DNA of 64,000 bases, taken from contig JAYWHJ010000129.1 in assembly GCA_043777795.1 (NCBI GenBank), positions 1-64,000 on the forward strand, in the 5' to 3' direction. The position numbers were made by a program, and so were the translations under genes. This document shows, piece by piece, positions 33,383 through 41,926 of this stretch; position 1 is the first letter of the stretch; each line of letters opens with the position of its first letter. The notes below the pieces were generated by a model. The model searched no databases, had not been told where the DNA came from, and saw only the letters and a program-made list of their open reading frames with translations. This DNA is from JAAFIP01 sp043777795 (GTDB lineage Bacteria > Pseudomonadota > Gammaproteobacteria > Burkholderiales > Burkholderiaceae_C).

Positions 33383-35512
33383 ATGTTGTCTTTGGTGTCT
33401 CAGCTGAGCTATTTTACCCTCTTAGGTCGATGTCGAATGCGTTGGCCACGATGGGCCTACTTGGCAGCTTGTCTGGCATTGGTAGTCTGGGTGCAGGTGC
33501 CTGCAGCCTATGCGCAGGTTGCCCTCGTCGACAGTGATGTGCAGCTGCGCGGTGGGCAGGCGACGCTGTCAGTGCCCATCGTGGTCGAGGGCAAAAAGGC
33601 GCAACCCGTAAGACTTCATTTTAAATGGAGTCACTCGGCCTTAATCGACCCTGGGCGCTCCTTGGCCAACGTGTCGATTCGTGGGCAGATTCGTAGCAGC
33701 CAGCGCCTGTCTGATGTTGGCAAGGATGGCTGGATTTTGAATCTGCGCCCTCTGCCGCCCGGCTTGCACGAGCTCGTGCTACAGGTTCATCTGCGAGGTA
33801 AAGACGACGACTGCATTCCTTTGCCAGAGTCACTTTGGCTGACCTTGCTGCCCACCAGCACGATACATGGCGCAGTGCTTGCCAAGAGCACAACGGCGAC
33901 ATCGCCTGTGGCCGTTCGCGATTTCCCTCAGAACTGGCTCAGTGATTCCATCTCGAGAGCCCAAGGATCGACAGAGGCGAGCAAGCCTATGCTTGCCTTG
34001 CGCCATGATTTTCCGTGGGATGCGGCCATGGCTGCAACTTTTTTGAAAACACAACTGTTTTTAATGAGCCGTGGCCTGGCAGTTCAGACCACCGTACCCG
34101 ATGTAAAGCCCACGCCTGCGCATTCGCAATCACCCCGCCAGCTTTTCCTTCGTGCCTTTGATCGGCTTCCACCAACTCATCCGGCGATAGCACGCTGGCA
34201 TCTTGCCAACGAGACGCGTTTTGTTTTGTACGCGCCAACGCCCACTGAGCTGGAAATCATCACAAAAGACGCAGAAAGTGCGCAGTTGGCTATCGAGCTA
34301 CTAGCCAATGATGGGTTGCGAAATCTTTGCCACGAGAACATTTGCAGTTCCACTGCGCTATCTTCAGCGGTAGTCAAGCCAGCCAACACGATCTCACTCC
34401 AGCCAAAGCCACACGTTAACTTGTGGAACATGTTGGAGGGTGATCGCCCGCGTGGTTGGACAGCAATCGGCACGGGGACGCACAAGCTTCGCCAGGTCTG
34501 GGTCCCCCCGGTCGCCTTGAGCCTGCAGGCGGACGTACGGCTGCACCTAGCAGCCAGAGTATCGCAGGCCAGTCAAATCGACAACCAACGCAGCAGCATC
34601 AGTTTGCGTATCAATGATCAACCTATTGCTACATACTCGCTTGCCGATTGGAAAGCGACACACGCGATTGTTCGCATTCCCGCTGGCCTGTGGCGATCTA
34701 AGGTGTGGGTCATGGATTTTGAGGTGCGCCTTATCCAAACAGTTGCTCCGCGATGCAGCCCAGCAGTTCAGGAGGACTATTGGGTAACGATAGACCCAGA
34801 AACTCGTCTCGAAGCTAAATACGAATACAAAGAAGTGCCCGGTATCGCCGGCTTTTGGCAACGTGCTTCAGAGCGCCCTGTTCTAGCTTTGGCTTGGAGT
34901 TCGCCAGAAAAGAACTTGCCTGGCAAGGATCAGCTTGCTGGCTTTGTTCCTTTACTGAATGCCTTTTCATCTAACGACATCAGTCGACACAACCAGCGCT
35001 GGATATTTGTCGAAAAATCTGCGTGTAAGTCGAGCGCGTGTATTGTTTTGCATTCGCTGGACACTAACGCATCTGCCCAAGACAGTTTACTTGCTTGGCG
35101 TGTAGCCCTTGACCGCATCCCTGCGCAAGGACAAGGCATGCCAACACTGACCGCTGAGGGCACGGCGGTTATCGCCTGGGTGCCACCAGCGAGCGGCGAG
35201 CCGGAGCAGCTCCACATGATTTTAGGCGTATCCAAAGGGCAAGCACTGTCAACACCACAGCTCAACACTTTTGCTGGTCCTATTGCGGTGCATACTGATA
35301 AATGGCAGTTTCTCGCAAGCGAATCTGCTTCACCAAAATCATCTGACGGCGCTCTCAGCGCAGGGGCAGGCAACATCTCCCATCAGCAGGGTCGGCTACG
35401 GTGGGTTAATTTGCTTTGGGCGTTTTTATCGCTGGCTTTCGTCGCGATGTTGGCGATTCTGTATTGGCGGAAAACCAAAAAAGCTGACCCCAAAACCTGG
35501 GAAGTCGGCTAA
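33383..35512 (+). CDS. BcsB-like periplasmic polysaccharide synthase subunit
   Basis: The 709-residue protein resembles BcsB, the periplasmic partner that anchors cellulose synthase. A signal peptide (MRWPRWAYLAACLALVVWVQ, ending AAYAQ) begins at 33437, which may be the true start; 33383 is the longest frame. The mature protein has alternating jellyroll-like and alpha/beta regions. It ends with one membrane helix (about 670-695, LRWVNLLWAFLSLAFVAML) and a short basic cytoplasmic tail, as in BcsB. CIPLPESLWLTL is reminiscent of BcsB's carbohydrate-binding domain start. Cysteines in LCHENICS and KSACKSSACIVL could form disulfides. It lies 860 bp from the glycosyltransferase, separated by three minus-strand genes. 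Confidence 0.8.
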   Translation: MLSLVSQLSYFTLLGRCRMRWPRWAYLAACLALVVWVQVPAAYAQVALVDSDVQLRGGQATLSVPIVVEGKKAQPVRLHFKWSHSALIDPGRSLANVSIRGQIRSSQRLSDVGKDGWILNLRPLPPGLHELVLQVHLRGKDDDCIPLPESLWLTLLPTSTIHGAVLAKSTTATSPVAVRDFPQNWLSDSISRAQGSTEASKPMLALRHDFPWDAAMAATFLKTQLFLMSRGLAVQTTVPDVKPTPAHSQSPRQLFLRAFDRLPPTHPAIARWHLANETRFVLYAPTPTELEIITKDAESAQLAIELLANDGLRNLCHENICSSTALSSAVVKPANTISLQPKPHVNLWNMLEGDRPRGWTAIGTGTHKLRQVWVPPVALSLQADVRLHLAARVSQASQIDNQRSSISLRINDQPIATYSLADWKATHAIVRIPAGLWRSKVWVMDFEVRLIQTVAPRCSPAVQEDYWVTIDPETRLEAKYEYKEVPGIAGFWQRASERPVLALAWSSPEKNLPGKDQLAGFVPLLNAFSSNDISRHNQRWIFVEKSACKSSACIVLHSLDTNASAQDSLLAWRVALDRIPAQGQGMPTLTAEGTAVIAWVPPASGEPEQLHMILGVSKGQALSTPQLNTFAGPIAVHTDKWQFLASESASPKSSDGALSAGAGNISHQQGRLRWVNLLWAFLSLAFVAMLAILYWRKTKKADPKTWEVG

Positions 35513-35653
35513 CTTCGATTCCATTTTAGGGACGCCGTAATCAAAAGAGCTGCGATCCAACCCGTATGCGACTTTGGCGTGCGGAGTACGCGGTTTGGCC
35601 ACGACGTTTTCATAGCGGTGTATGGATGGCACCTGACCATCCCTTGCCATCGG

Positions 35654-37081
35654 TTAGTGCTTGGGCGGCGCTAGCTTCGACACCTGAAATTCTGAGTCAG
35701 AAAGCATTTGCATCATAGACCTCGACTGGCTCAATACCTGCCGAACGCAAGCATTGAGTGCCCCGATAGAAACTGGTTTTGTGACATATCCATCCATGCC
35801 AGCCGCCAAGCAACGCTCCTTATCCCCAGGCATGGCATGCGCGGTGAGCGCAATGATGTGCGTGTAGGTTCCTTTGTCTTTTTCCCGTCGCCGGATTTCG
35901 GCCGTTGCAGCCATGCCATCCATGATGGGCATCTGTACATCCATCAGTATCAGATCTACCGCCTCGTGCTCCCAGTGCTCTAAAGCCAACGCACCGTCGG
36001 CCACAACTGTTAAATGACATCCCGTGCCTTCCAGCAGCTTTCGCATCAGCAATTGGTTGATCGGATGGTCTTCAGCCATAAGCAAGCGCAAACCAGCCCA
36101 GTGCGAGGCTTCAACTGCCGCAGGCATCGTCATTGCTACATCAGCACGACTGGCCTCCCGCACCGGCACATAGAATCTGAACTCGCTGCCTTGCCCTTGC
36201 ACACTACGCACGGACAGTTTGCCGCTCATCGCTGTAACTAGCCGCTGGCAAATAGCTAAACCAAGCCCAGTGCCACCAAAACGCCTAGTGGTTGATGCGT
36301 CTGCTTGAGTAAACGCGTCAAAAATATGCTCCTGCTGTTTGGCGGTAATGCCAATGCCCGTATCGCGAACCTTAATTCCGAGATTAATGGTGCCCGGTAG
36401 CTGGTTAGGCCGCTCTGACAATCGCATAAGCTTGACTTGAATAGTCCCATTTTTTGTAAACTTTACCGCGTTTGACAGCAAATTCACTAAGATTTGACGC
36501 ATTCTGCCGGGATCAGCCGTGATGTCCAGCGGCAACGCAGGATCAATATCCAAATGCATGCGAACGCCATTACTATTTGCATGCAGCGCGTGCGGTGTCA
36601 CAGAATCTTCAGCCCATTGCATCAAAGAAAAACTCACGCTTTCCAACGCCAGCATGCCAGCCTCTATTTTCGAAAAATCCAGCACATCATTTAGCAATTC
36701 TAATAACGCTGCCGAGGAACTCTGCATAAGTTGCAGGTAATCAGACTGCTCTGCGGAAAGTGAAGTTTTCCGTATCAAACCAATCAAACCAATGATGGCG
36801 TTGAGCGGGGTACGTACCTCATGGCTCAAATTGGCTAGAAATTCGTCCTTAGCGCGCGTCGCCGCACCTGCCTGCTCGAGTGCTTGCCGTAGCTGTGAGG
36901 TTTGCCTCTCGACCTCCTCCTTTAATTGATTTGCCGATTCTCTCAGCGCCTCATGGCTGTTAAACAGCTCCGAGCTGCGTTCTTCAAGCAGCTGCTCCGC
37001 AATTTTTCTAGCCTGCTTCTCACGTTCGACTCGTCTTACGAGACGAGCAGTGAGGTCTGTATCGATATGATCGTCAGACAT
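35654..37081 (-). CDS. Hybrid histidine kinase with C-terminal receiver (H-NOX partner)
   Basis: This is a soluble 475-residue kinase without membrane helices. Residues 12-75 are a coiled coil. The HisKA domain has phospho-accepting H87 in NLSHEVRTPLNAIIG. The ATPase has the N-box ILVNLLSNAVKFTKNG (197-212), the G1 box RDTGIGI (239-245) and the G2 box GGTGLGLAI (269-277). The C-terminal receiver has D381 in LILMDVQMPIMDG and K435 in VTKP. All catalytic residues are present. It starts at 37081, overlapping the H-NOX stop by 8 nt, the arrangement of H-NOX-associated kinases. With the HPt and REC-PIG-L proteins it would form a four-step relay H87-D381-H49-D59, which is inferred. Confidence 0.93.
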   Translation of the reverse strand: MSDDHIDTDLTARLVRRVEREKQARKIAEQLLEERSSELFNSHEALRESANQLKEEVERQTSQLRQALEQAGAATRAKDEFLANLSHEVRTPLNAIIGLIGLIRKTSLSAEQSDYLQLMQSSSAALLELLNDVLDFSKIEAGMLALESVSFSLMQWAEDSVTPHALHANSNGVRMHLDIDPALPLDITADPGRMRQILVNLLSNAVKFTKNGTIQVKLMRLSERPNQLPGTINLGIKVRDTGIGITAKQQEHIFDAFTQADASTTRRFGGTGLGLAICQRLVTAMSGKLSVRSVQGQGSEFRFYVPVREASRADVAMTMPAAVEASHWAGLRLLMAEDHPINQLLMRKLLEGTGCHLTVVADGALALEHWEHEAVDLILMDVQMPIMDGMAATAEIRRREKDKGTYTHIIALTAHAMPGDKERCLAAGMDGYVTKPVSIGALNACVRQVLSQSRSMMQMLSDSEFQVSKLAPPKH

Positions 37082-37622
37082 CGCGCGTGACCGTAAAGTC
37101 CACAGCAACGCCTCTTGGAATCTGCCTGGGCTTACTGCGCTCTACTTTTAAGTTACAGCGGTAATGCTCTGCGCAACCTTTCAATAAGCCAGCAGCTAAC
37201 GATGAAAAGTTGTGCATTGAGCTGTAATGCATCACGATTTGGTTGGCCGAGATGCGATGCGTATCGAAGCCTGGAAGTTGTGCGTCCGGGTATAGCTTAC
37301 GCACGTCGGTATGCACAATCGTTTCGATCCCCATTAAAAACTCCAAGGGATCCGGCGTTGAGTCCATAAATTGCGGATGGTGCAGGTAAAAGCGTCCGAA
37401 AAGATGGTGGCCAAAGACCTCGAGTAACGAATCCATGCTCAGCCCTGTGCGACTGGACATCGAGCTCACCAAAGCCACCATTTCATCGTGAGGGTAGGTG
37501 CCGACACTCGTATAAGCTCCTTTATGAGGCACCTGTGAATCTGCAATCATGTCGTCCACCATGTCTTCGCCAAAGCGTTGAGCGACCATCTCTAAAAACT
37601 CTGTAAACACTATGCCCTTCAT
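37074..37622 (-). CDS. H-NOX heme gas sensor
   Basis: This 182-residue protein begins MKGIVFTEFLEMVAQRFGED, the H-NOX hallmark. The proximal heme ligand is predicted as H104 in TIVHTDVRKLYPDAQLPGF. The heme-propionate motif Y-x-S-x-R appears as Y133-S-S135-M-H137, with His in place of the usual Arg. H-NOX proteins bind NO (some bind O2) and in bacteria regulate an adjacent kinase that controls biofilm formation. The stop overlaps the hybrid kinase start, strongly supporting a functional pair. The gene starts the H-NOX-kinase unit, 162 bp from the divergent glyoxalase-like gene. Confidence 0.93.
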   Translation of the reverse strand: MKGIVFTEFLEMVAQRFGEDMVDDMIADSQVPHKGAYTSVGTYPHDEMVALVSSMSSRTGLSMDSLLEVFGHHLFGRFYLHHPQFMDSTPDPLEFLMGIETIVHTDVRKLYPDAQLPGFDTHRISANQIVMHYSSMHNFSSLAAGLLKGCAEHYRCNLKVERSKPRQIPRGVAVDFTVTRDV

Positions 37623-37784
37623 GTCACTGCTCCAATTTACTGTGTTGAATAAGCATAACTCAAGCTAAGGGTGGCTGGCACCCGCATGTTTTTACACTGA
37701 CGAGAGTAGGTGACTGCGCATTGGTCAAATGGTACTATTCGCGTTTCAAAATTGAATTATTTTTCACGCTGGGAGGGCACCGTT

Positions 37785-38174
37785 ATGAAACTCGGCTATA
37801 CCATTATTTACGTCCCTAATGTAGTGGCATCGATTGAGTTCTACGAGCGCGCTTTCGGCATGCAGCGCAGCTTTGTGCACGAAGGTGGAGACTATGGTGA
37901 GCTGGCTACTGGGGAGACGACCTTGTCGTTTGCGGCGCACAGTTTGGGGAATAGCAATTTGCCCAAAGGCTATATTGAAGCCAGTGCGTCACTGCAGCCC
38001 TTGGGAATGGAGATTGCACTGGTCACCGACGATGTAGCGGCTGCGCATGCCAAGGCGTTAGCCGCGGGTGCTACGGAGCTCAAAGCGCCTATGCAAAAGC
38101 CCTGGGGCCAAACCGTGTCCTACCTGCGCTGCCCGGACGGCAGCTTGGTGGAGCTGTGCACGCCGGTGGGTTGA
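37785..38174 (+). CDS. VOC/glyoxalase-family protein
   Basis: This is a single-domain, 129-residue member of the vicinal-oxygen-chelate superfamily: KLGYTIIYVPNVVASIEFYERAFG at the start and GQTVSYLRCPDGSLVELCTP at the end, where the Glu in SLVELCT is the usual metal ligand. The His in the first strand position of glyoxalase I is absent (Tyr/Ile there), so it may instead be a resistance- or isomerase-type VOC protein. The start at 37785 has GGGAGGG upstream. It stands alone between the H-NOX gene and an eroded region. Confidence 0.88.
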   Translation: MKLGYTIIYVPNVVASIEFYERAFGMQRSFVHEGGDYGELATGETTLSFAAHSLGNSNLPKGYIEASASLQPLGMEIALVTDDVAAAHAKALAAGATELKAPMQKPWGQTVSYLRCPDGSLVELCTPVG

Positions 38175-38200
38175 CGGCTTACACCGTCTGCTGAATCGAT

Positions 38201-38323
38201 TTACTTGAACGGATTGGCCAACGCAAACCACAGACCAATCCCCGTGGCGATGATGAACGCGCCGTCCAGCACGCCCAACACTAAGTACTCCTTGGCTTTC
38301 AGCGGCTTCATCAGCTCGCGCAT
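38201..38323 (-). pseudogene. Fragment or small gene: 40-codon membrane peptide
   Basis: From an ATG at 38323 the frame gives MRELMKPLKAKEYLVLGVLD and a hydrophobic helix (GAFIIATGIGLWFAL), ending ANPFK. The frame stays open upstream of the ATG only as far as the junction near 38337, where the sequence becomes the plus-strand regulator remnant. This looks like the 3' end of a truncated membrane-protein gene, though a genuine 40-residue protein is possible. Confidence 0.45.
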
Positions 38324-38611
38324 TTGCGGGATGATACGTCGGTGCAACCTGCGCTGAGAACCAAGGTCGAGGCTTTTGCCGCTCTGCTACGCGCGCGCTT
38401 GGGCAGCACCAGTGTGCACGCGGGCTGGCCCAGCCAAGCTGCGCCGGTGCTGACATCGCGCTTTGGTACAGCGCATGGCGAGCTGGCGTTTTTCAGTATG
38501 GTTACGACGCTTGGTACGCCGCAAGACATCACACTGGCGTCATTGCGGGTGGAGCATATGTTTGCGGCGGATGAAACAACCCGCCAAGTGCTGGCAGCGC
38601 AGGTGCGTTAA
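38324..38611 (+). pseudogene. C-terminal remnant of an XRE/MmyB-like transcription regulator
   Basis: The ~90 codons contain TSRFGTAHGELAFFSMVTTLG and then TPQDITLASLRVEHMFAADE. I recognise this as the closing part of the MmyB-like ligand-binding domain found in many Burkholderiales helix-turn-helix regulators, where it reads roughly SFFSTxATFGTPxDVTLxELRIExFFPADxxT. The N-terminal helix-turn-helix and most of the sensor domain are missing, and no good start codon precedes the piece. The break lies near 38337, abutting the truncated membrane-protein fragment on the other strand. It is therefore a deletion-derived pseudogene. Confidence 0.7.
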
Positions 38612-38619
38612 GGAAAAAA

Positions 38620-38859
38620 TTATTTCACCTGGCGCAGCAACAGTACACCAACCACCGCGCACACCGCGACCAGGGCGATCAGGCAAACACGCAGCGCCAC
38701 GCCGCGTTTACGCCTGGCCTCTTCCTCACGCGCCATGCGGGCACGACCCCGGGCCTCGGCCTCTAGAATTTTGCGTTCCGAGGCGTCAGCGCTGGACATG
38801 ACTGTCTGGAAATACTGGTGCCTGTTTGCTGCAGTAATGGACAAATCGTCGTTTGACAT
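38620..38859 (-). CDS. Small tail-anchored membrane protein
   Basis: This 79-residue protein has a charged, probably helical N-terminal half (ILEAEARGRARMAREEEARR) and one hydrophobic helix near the end (VALRVCLIALVAVCAVVGVL). I do not recognise the family. The Arg/Glu-rich stretch before the helix would place the N-terminus in the cytoplasm. It stands alone; no partner is evident. Confidence 0.6.
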   Translation of the reverse strand: MSNDDLSITAANRHQYFQTVMSSADASERKILEAEARGRARMAREEEARRKRGVALRVCLIALVAVCAVVGVLLLRQVK

Positions 38860-39035
38860 ATAGGCAATTTTCTATGTAGTACGTTAGTGGTGAGTTTGAA
38901 CGCAGGGCACTCGCGCATTGTAATAACTCATGGCGTAAAGAAGGGGTTTTCTGGTTGAACGGTCGCACATCGGGCGATAAGCGGTAATTTCTGGCATTTT
39001 GAGCACTTCAAAAAAACACAGTGCTGTGTCGCTCC

Positions 39036-39509
39036 CTACATCACCTCGTAAATACTAAGCTCCACCCCATCGGGTGCGCGGGTGGCTGTGCCGATAAAGA
39101 CGCTTTGCGTCAGCCACAGCAAGGCCGGGTTTTCTACCTCGAAGCGGGGCACGCAGCGAAAGTACACGCGTGTGGGGTCTACAGGATCACCGCGAATCAA
39201 TTTGGCTACATCGTCAGCACTGGCGCGGCGCAGCGCGGTGTTGTGCACATACACATGGCTGCCGTCGTCCAGGCGCAATATGTAGCGCGCATCCAGGTCG
39301 GCTGTGGTGTCGCTGGTGATCATTTGAAAGTCTGCGCCCGCTTGCAATACCGTGCCATTGATTGCACCGCGCACGGTGCCGCCGATAATCGGGATGATGC
39401 GGCGCATGCCGCGGGTGCTCAGGCCCTGCGTGTGGCCCGCTTCGGTGGGCGCGCTGACCCGGATGGACAGATCGCAGACATGGCGCAAACTAGGTGCTGG
39501 CAGTGTCAT
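39036..39509 (-). CDS. DUF3237 (UPF0311) family protein
   Basis: The product is a 157-residue single-domain protein with the family pattern: PSLRHVCDLSIRVSAPTEAG at the start, RRIIPIIGGTVRGAINGTVL in the middle and DPTRVYFRCVPRFEVENPALLWL near the end, closing with SIYEVM. DUF3237 adopts a beta-barrel fold of unknown function. The gene is divergent from the acetoacetyl-CoA synthetase gene, with about 80 bp between starts. Confidence 0.88.
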   Translation of the reverse strand: MTLPAPSLRHVCDLSIRVSAPTEAGHTQGLSTRGMRRIIPIIGGTVRGAINGTVLQAGADFQMITSDTTADLDARYILRLDDGSHVYVHNTALRRASADDVAKLIRGDPVDPTRVYFRCVPRFEVENPALLWLTQSVFIGTATRAPDGVELSIYEVM

Positions 39510-39588
39510 GGTGGCCGCCTTCTGGGAGTAATATTCTGGCTATGACTTTATCCGACACGGCCCACTCTCCTTCTAAGCAAATTCCCGC

Positions 39589-41730
39589 ATGACTACGCCC
39601 GCCTACACCCCCCAAATTCGCCTCTACCAAGACTGGCTGGCCCGCGAGAAGGGCTTGCGCTTTGACAGCTACGACACGCTATGGCAATGGTCGGTGACGG
39701 ACTTGAACGCCTTTTGGCAGTCCGCTTGGGACTACTTCGACGTGCTGTCGCCCACCCCGCACAGCAGGGCGTTGACGCAGGACCGCATGCCGCATGCGCA
39801 ATGGTTTCCTGGCGCGCAAGTGAACTACGCGCAGCAGGTGCTGCGCCATGTGCAGGCCGCGCACCAAGCGGGGTTTTTGGCAATGATCAGCGAGAACGAA
39901 CAGGGCGAAGTGCGCGAGCTGTCCTGGCCCGAGCTGCATCGCCAGGTGGCCTCGGTGGCGCTGAGCCTGCAGGGAATGGGCGTGCAGCGCGGTGACCGCG
40001 TGGCCGCCTACATGCCCAATATTCCCGAGACCATCGTGGCCTGCCTAGCCACCATCAGCATCGGCGCGGTATGGAGCGTGTGCGCGCCCGACATGGGCAC
40101 ACCAGCGGTGCTAGACCGCTTTAGCCAGATTACGCCTAAGGTGCTGATCGCGGTAGACGGCGTGCACTACGGCGGCAAGGCCATTGACCGCAGCCAAGTG
40201 GTGCAAGCCCTGTGCGAGGGCCTGCCCAGTGTGCAGCACCTGCTGCTGCTGGAAACCCCTTACGGGCAAACCAATACTATTGATTCCGTAGCTGCTACCG
40301 CAACATTTCATTGGGCTAGCAGCCGAAATGATGCGCAAACACAGGCTTTTGAGCCCGAATCTTTACCCTTTGACCATCCCCTGTGGATCGTCTACTCCAG
40401 CGGCACCACCGGACTGCCCAAACCCATCGTGCATGGCCACGGCGGTATTGTGATGACGCTATTGGTTTTAAAAAGTTTAGGCAACGACATTGGTTGCAGC
40501 TACCAGGCCAACTCTTGGGGCGAACGCTTCCACTGGTACAGCTCCACCGGCTGGGTCATGTGGAACGCGCAAATGGCAGGTCTAGCCACCGGCACCACTA
40601 TTTGCCTCTACGACGGCAGCCCCTCGGGTAGCAAGGACCAAGTGGACTGGAGCGTGCTATGGCGCTTTGCCGCGCGCCACAAAGTCAGCTACTTTGGCGC
40701 AGGCGCAGCGTTTTTTACCAACTGCATGAAAGCGGGTCTGGACATCGCCAGCTGCGGAGATTTGCACCGCGTGCGGGCGCTGGGTTGTACTGGCTCGCCA
40801 CTGCCTGCGGAGGTACAGAGTTGGGGGATTAACCAGTTTAGGCGCGTCTATGTGCTTCCCGCCGCGACATGGAGCGCCGCCGGGCCGCCCCAAGGCGCGA
40901 AGGCCCCTTTGGGGGGCAGTGACCCACACGCAGTGGGGGAGCGTGAGGGCGACATCTGGTGGTGCAATATCGCGGGAGGAACCGATTTTTGCGGTGCATT
41001 TATTGGGGGAAACAGAACACTTCCGCAAATCCCCGGCCAAATGCAGTGCCGCCTGCTAGGTTGCGCGGTCGAGGCTTGGAACGAGGACGGCCAAGCGGTG
41101 ATAGGTGAAGTGGGCGAGCTGGTCTGCACCCAACCCATTCCGTCCATGCCTTTGTATTTTTGGAACGATGAGGGCGACAAGCGCTACATCTCCAGCTACT
41201 TCGACATGTACAGCAAAGACGATGGCAACGGCGGCCGCAGCCCCGTGTGGCGGCATGGCGATTGGATCAAGATAGGCCAGGACGGTGGCTGCATCATCTA
41301 TGGCCGCAGCGACGCCACCATCAACCGCATGGGCCTGCGCATGGGCACCAGCGAGATTTACAGCGCCGTTGAAGCCCTACCCGAAGTGCTTGACTCGATG
41401 GTGGTGGACTTGGAGTACCTGGGCAAAGAAAGCTACATGCCGCTGTTTGTCGCGCTGCGTCAAGGCATCACGCTGGACGAGGCGCTCAAAGACAAAATCA
41501 ACAGCGCTATCAAAGTAGCGCTGTCGCCGCGCTTTATCCCCAACGCGATTTTGCAAGTAGCAGAAATCCCGCGCACGCTCTCGGGCAAAAAGCAGGAGCT
41601 ACCCATCAAGAAGCTGCTGCTGGGCCAGCCGCTAGAAAAAGTAGTCAACCAAGACGCCATGGCCAATCCCGGTTGCATGGAGTGGTATGTGCAGTTTGCT
41701 GCGCAGCATGCCCAGCGCGTGGCGGATTGA
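39589..41730 (+). CDS. Acetoacetyl-CoA synthetase
   Basis: This adenylate-forming ligase activates acetoacetate (and perhaps related acids) to the CoA thioester. The product has 713 residues, with the ATP-binding IVYSSGTTGLPKPIVHGHGG (about 266-285), WNAQMAGLATGTT, the GGTDFCGAFIGG region and the C-terminal hinge/lysine motif SGKKQELPIKKLL. It is longer than usual because it carries two in-frame repeat insertions. One is at about residues 230-250 (palindromic repeat, DNA 40279-40335). The other is at about residues 420-453 (DNA 40848-40950), just before DIWWCNIAGGTD. Both sit in loops between conserved blocks. Separate gene downstream of DUF3237; the 3' side is followed by structured element B. 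Confidence 0.92.
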   Translation: MTTPAYTPQIRLYQDWLAREKGLRFDSYDTLWQWSVTDLNAFWQSAWDYFDVLSPTPHSRALTQDRMPHAQWFPGAQVNYAQQVLRHVQAAHQAGFLAMISENEQGEVRELSWPELHRQVASVALSLQGMGVQRGDRVAAYMPNIPETIVACLATISIGAVWSVCAPDMGTPAVLDRFSQITPKVLIAVDGVHYGGKAIDRSQVVQALCEGLPSVQHLLLLETPYGQTNTIDSVAATATFHWASSRNDAQTQAFEPESLPFDHPLWIVYSSGTTGLPKPIVHGHGGIVMTLLVLKSLGNDIGCSYQANSWGERFHWYSSTGWVMWNAQMAGLATGTTICLYDGSPSGSKDQVDWSVLWRFAARHKVSYFGAGAAFFTNCMKAGLDIASCGDLHRVRALGCTGSPLPAEVQSWGINQFRRVYVLPAATWSAAGPPQGAKAPLGGSDPHAVGEREGDIWWCNIAGGTDFCGAFIGGNRTLPQIPGQMQCRLLGCAVEAWNEDGQAVIGEVGELVCTQPIPSMPLYFWNDEGDKRYISSYFDMYSKDDGNGGRSPVWRHGDWIKIGQDGGCIIYGRSDATINRMGLRMGTSEIYSAVEALPEVLDSMVVDLEYLGKESYMPLFVALRQGITLDEALKDKINSAIKVALSPRFIPNAILQVAEIPRTLSGKKQELPIKKLLLGQPLEKVVNQDAMANPGCMEWYVQFAAQHAQRVAD
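40279..40335 (-). repeat. Palindromic repeat copy inside the acetoacetyl-CoA synthetase gene
   Basis: On the minus strand this reads CCCAATGAAATGTTGCGGTA followed by GCAGCTACGGAATC, a clear match to the family. It is in frame and contributes about 19 residues before EPESLPFDHPLWIV. Confidence 0.72.
40848..40950 (+). repeat. Second repeat type (GGGCCGCCCCAAGG) inside the acetoacetyl-CoA synthetase gene
   Basis: The stretch contains GGGCCGCCCCAAGGCGCGAA, then GGCCCCTTTGGGGGGCAG and CCACACGCAGTGGGGGAGCG. I recognise it as a common intergenic repeat of Comamonadaceae. Here it is translated as about 34 residues (PPQGAKAPLGGSDPHAVGER) that interrupt the conserved approach to GGTDFC. Confidence 0.7.
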
Positions 41731-41759
41731 CCGCGGTGGAACACTCACCACACTGGCAA

Positions 41760-41864
41760 GATCAGGTCGGTGGTGCACTTAGCGCAGCGGCATCAGGGGG
41801 GGGTCGTCTGCCCTAGGCAGACACGGAGGACAGCCGCGGAGCTAAGTGCGCCGCCGGCCTGATC
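41760..41864. other. Structured element, copy B
   Basis: The arm 41760-41783 pairs with 41841-41864 over 24 bp with three G-T wobbles. The core again has GCAGCGGCAT and GGACAGCCGCGGA. The apical hairpin is GTCTGCC-CTA-GGCAGAC (41806-41822), different from copy A but fully paired. The AAAGGAGGA segment is degraded to CAGGGGGGGG. The flank CCTGATCCCGTACA matches that of copy A. It lies between the acetoacetyl-CoA synthetase stop and pgk. Confidence 0.8.
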
Positions 41865-41926
41865 CCGTACACAAGCGAAAAGCAAAAGGCCCCTAAAATT
41901 ACTGCCTAACCCCGAGGCTCTCTTCC

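Noticed and set aside
38058..38456. A 132-codon minus-strand frame across the glyoxalase 3' end
   Set aside because: It overlaps the VOC gene and the regulator remnant. The product is a shadow, and a different frame there carries the credible membrane-peptide fragment.
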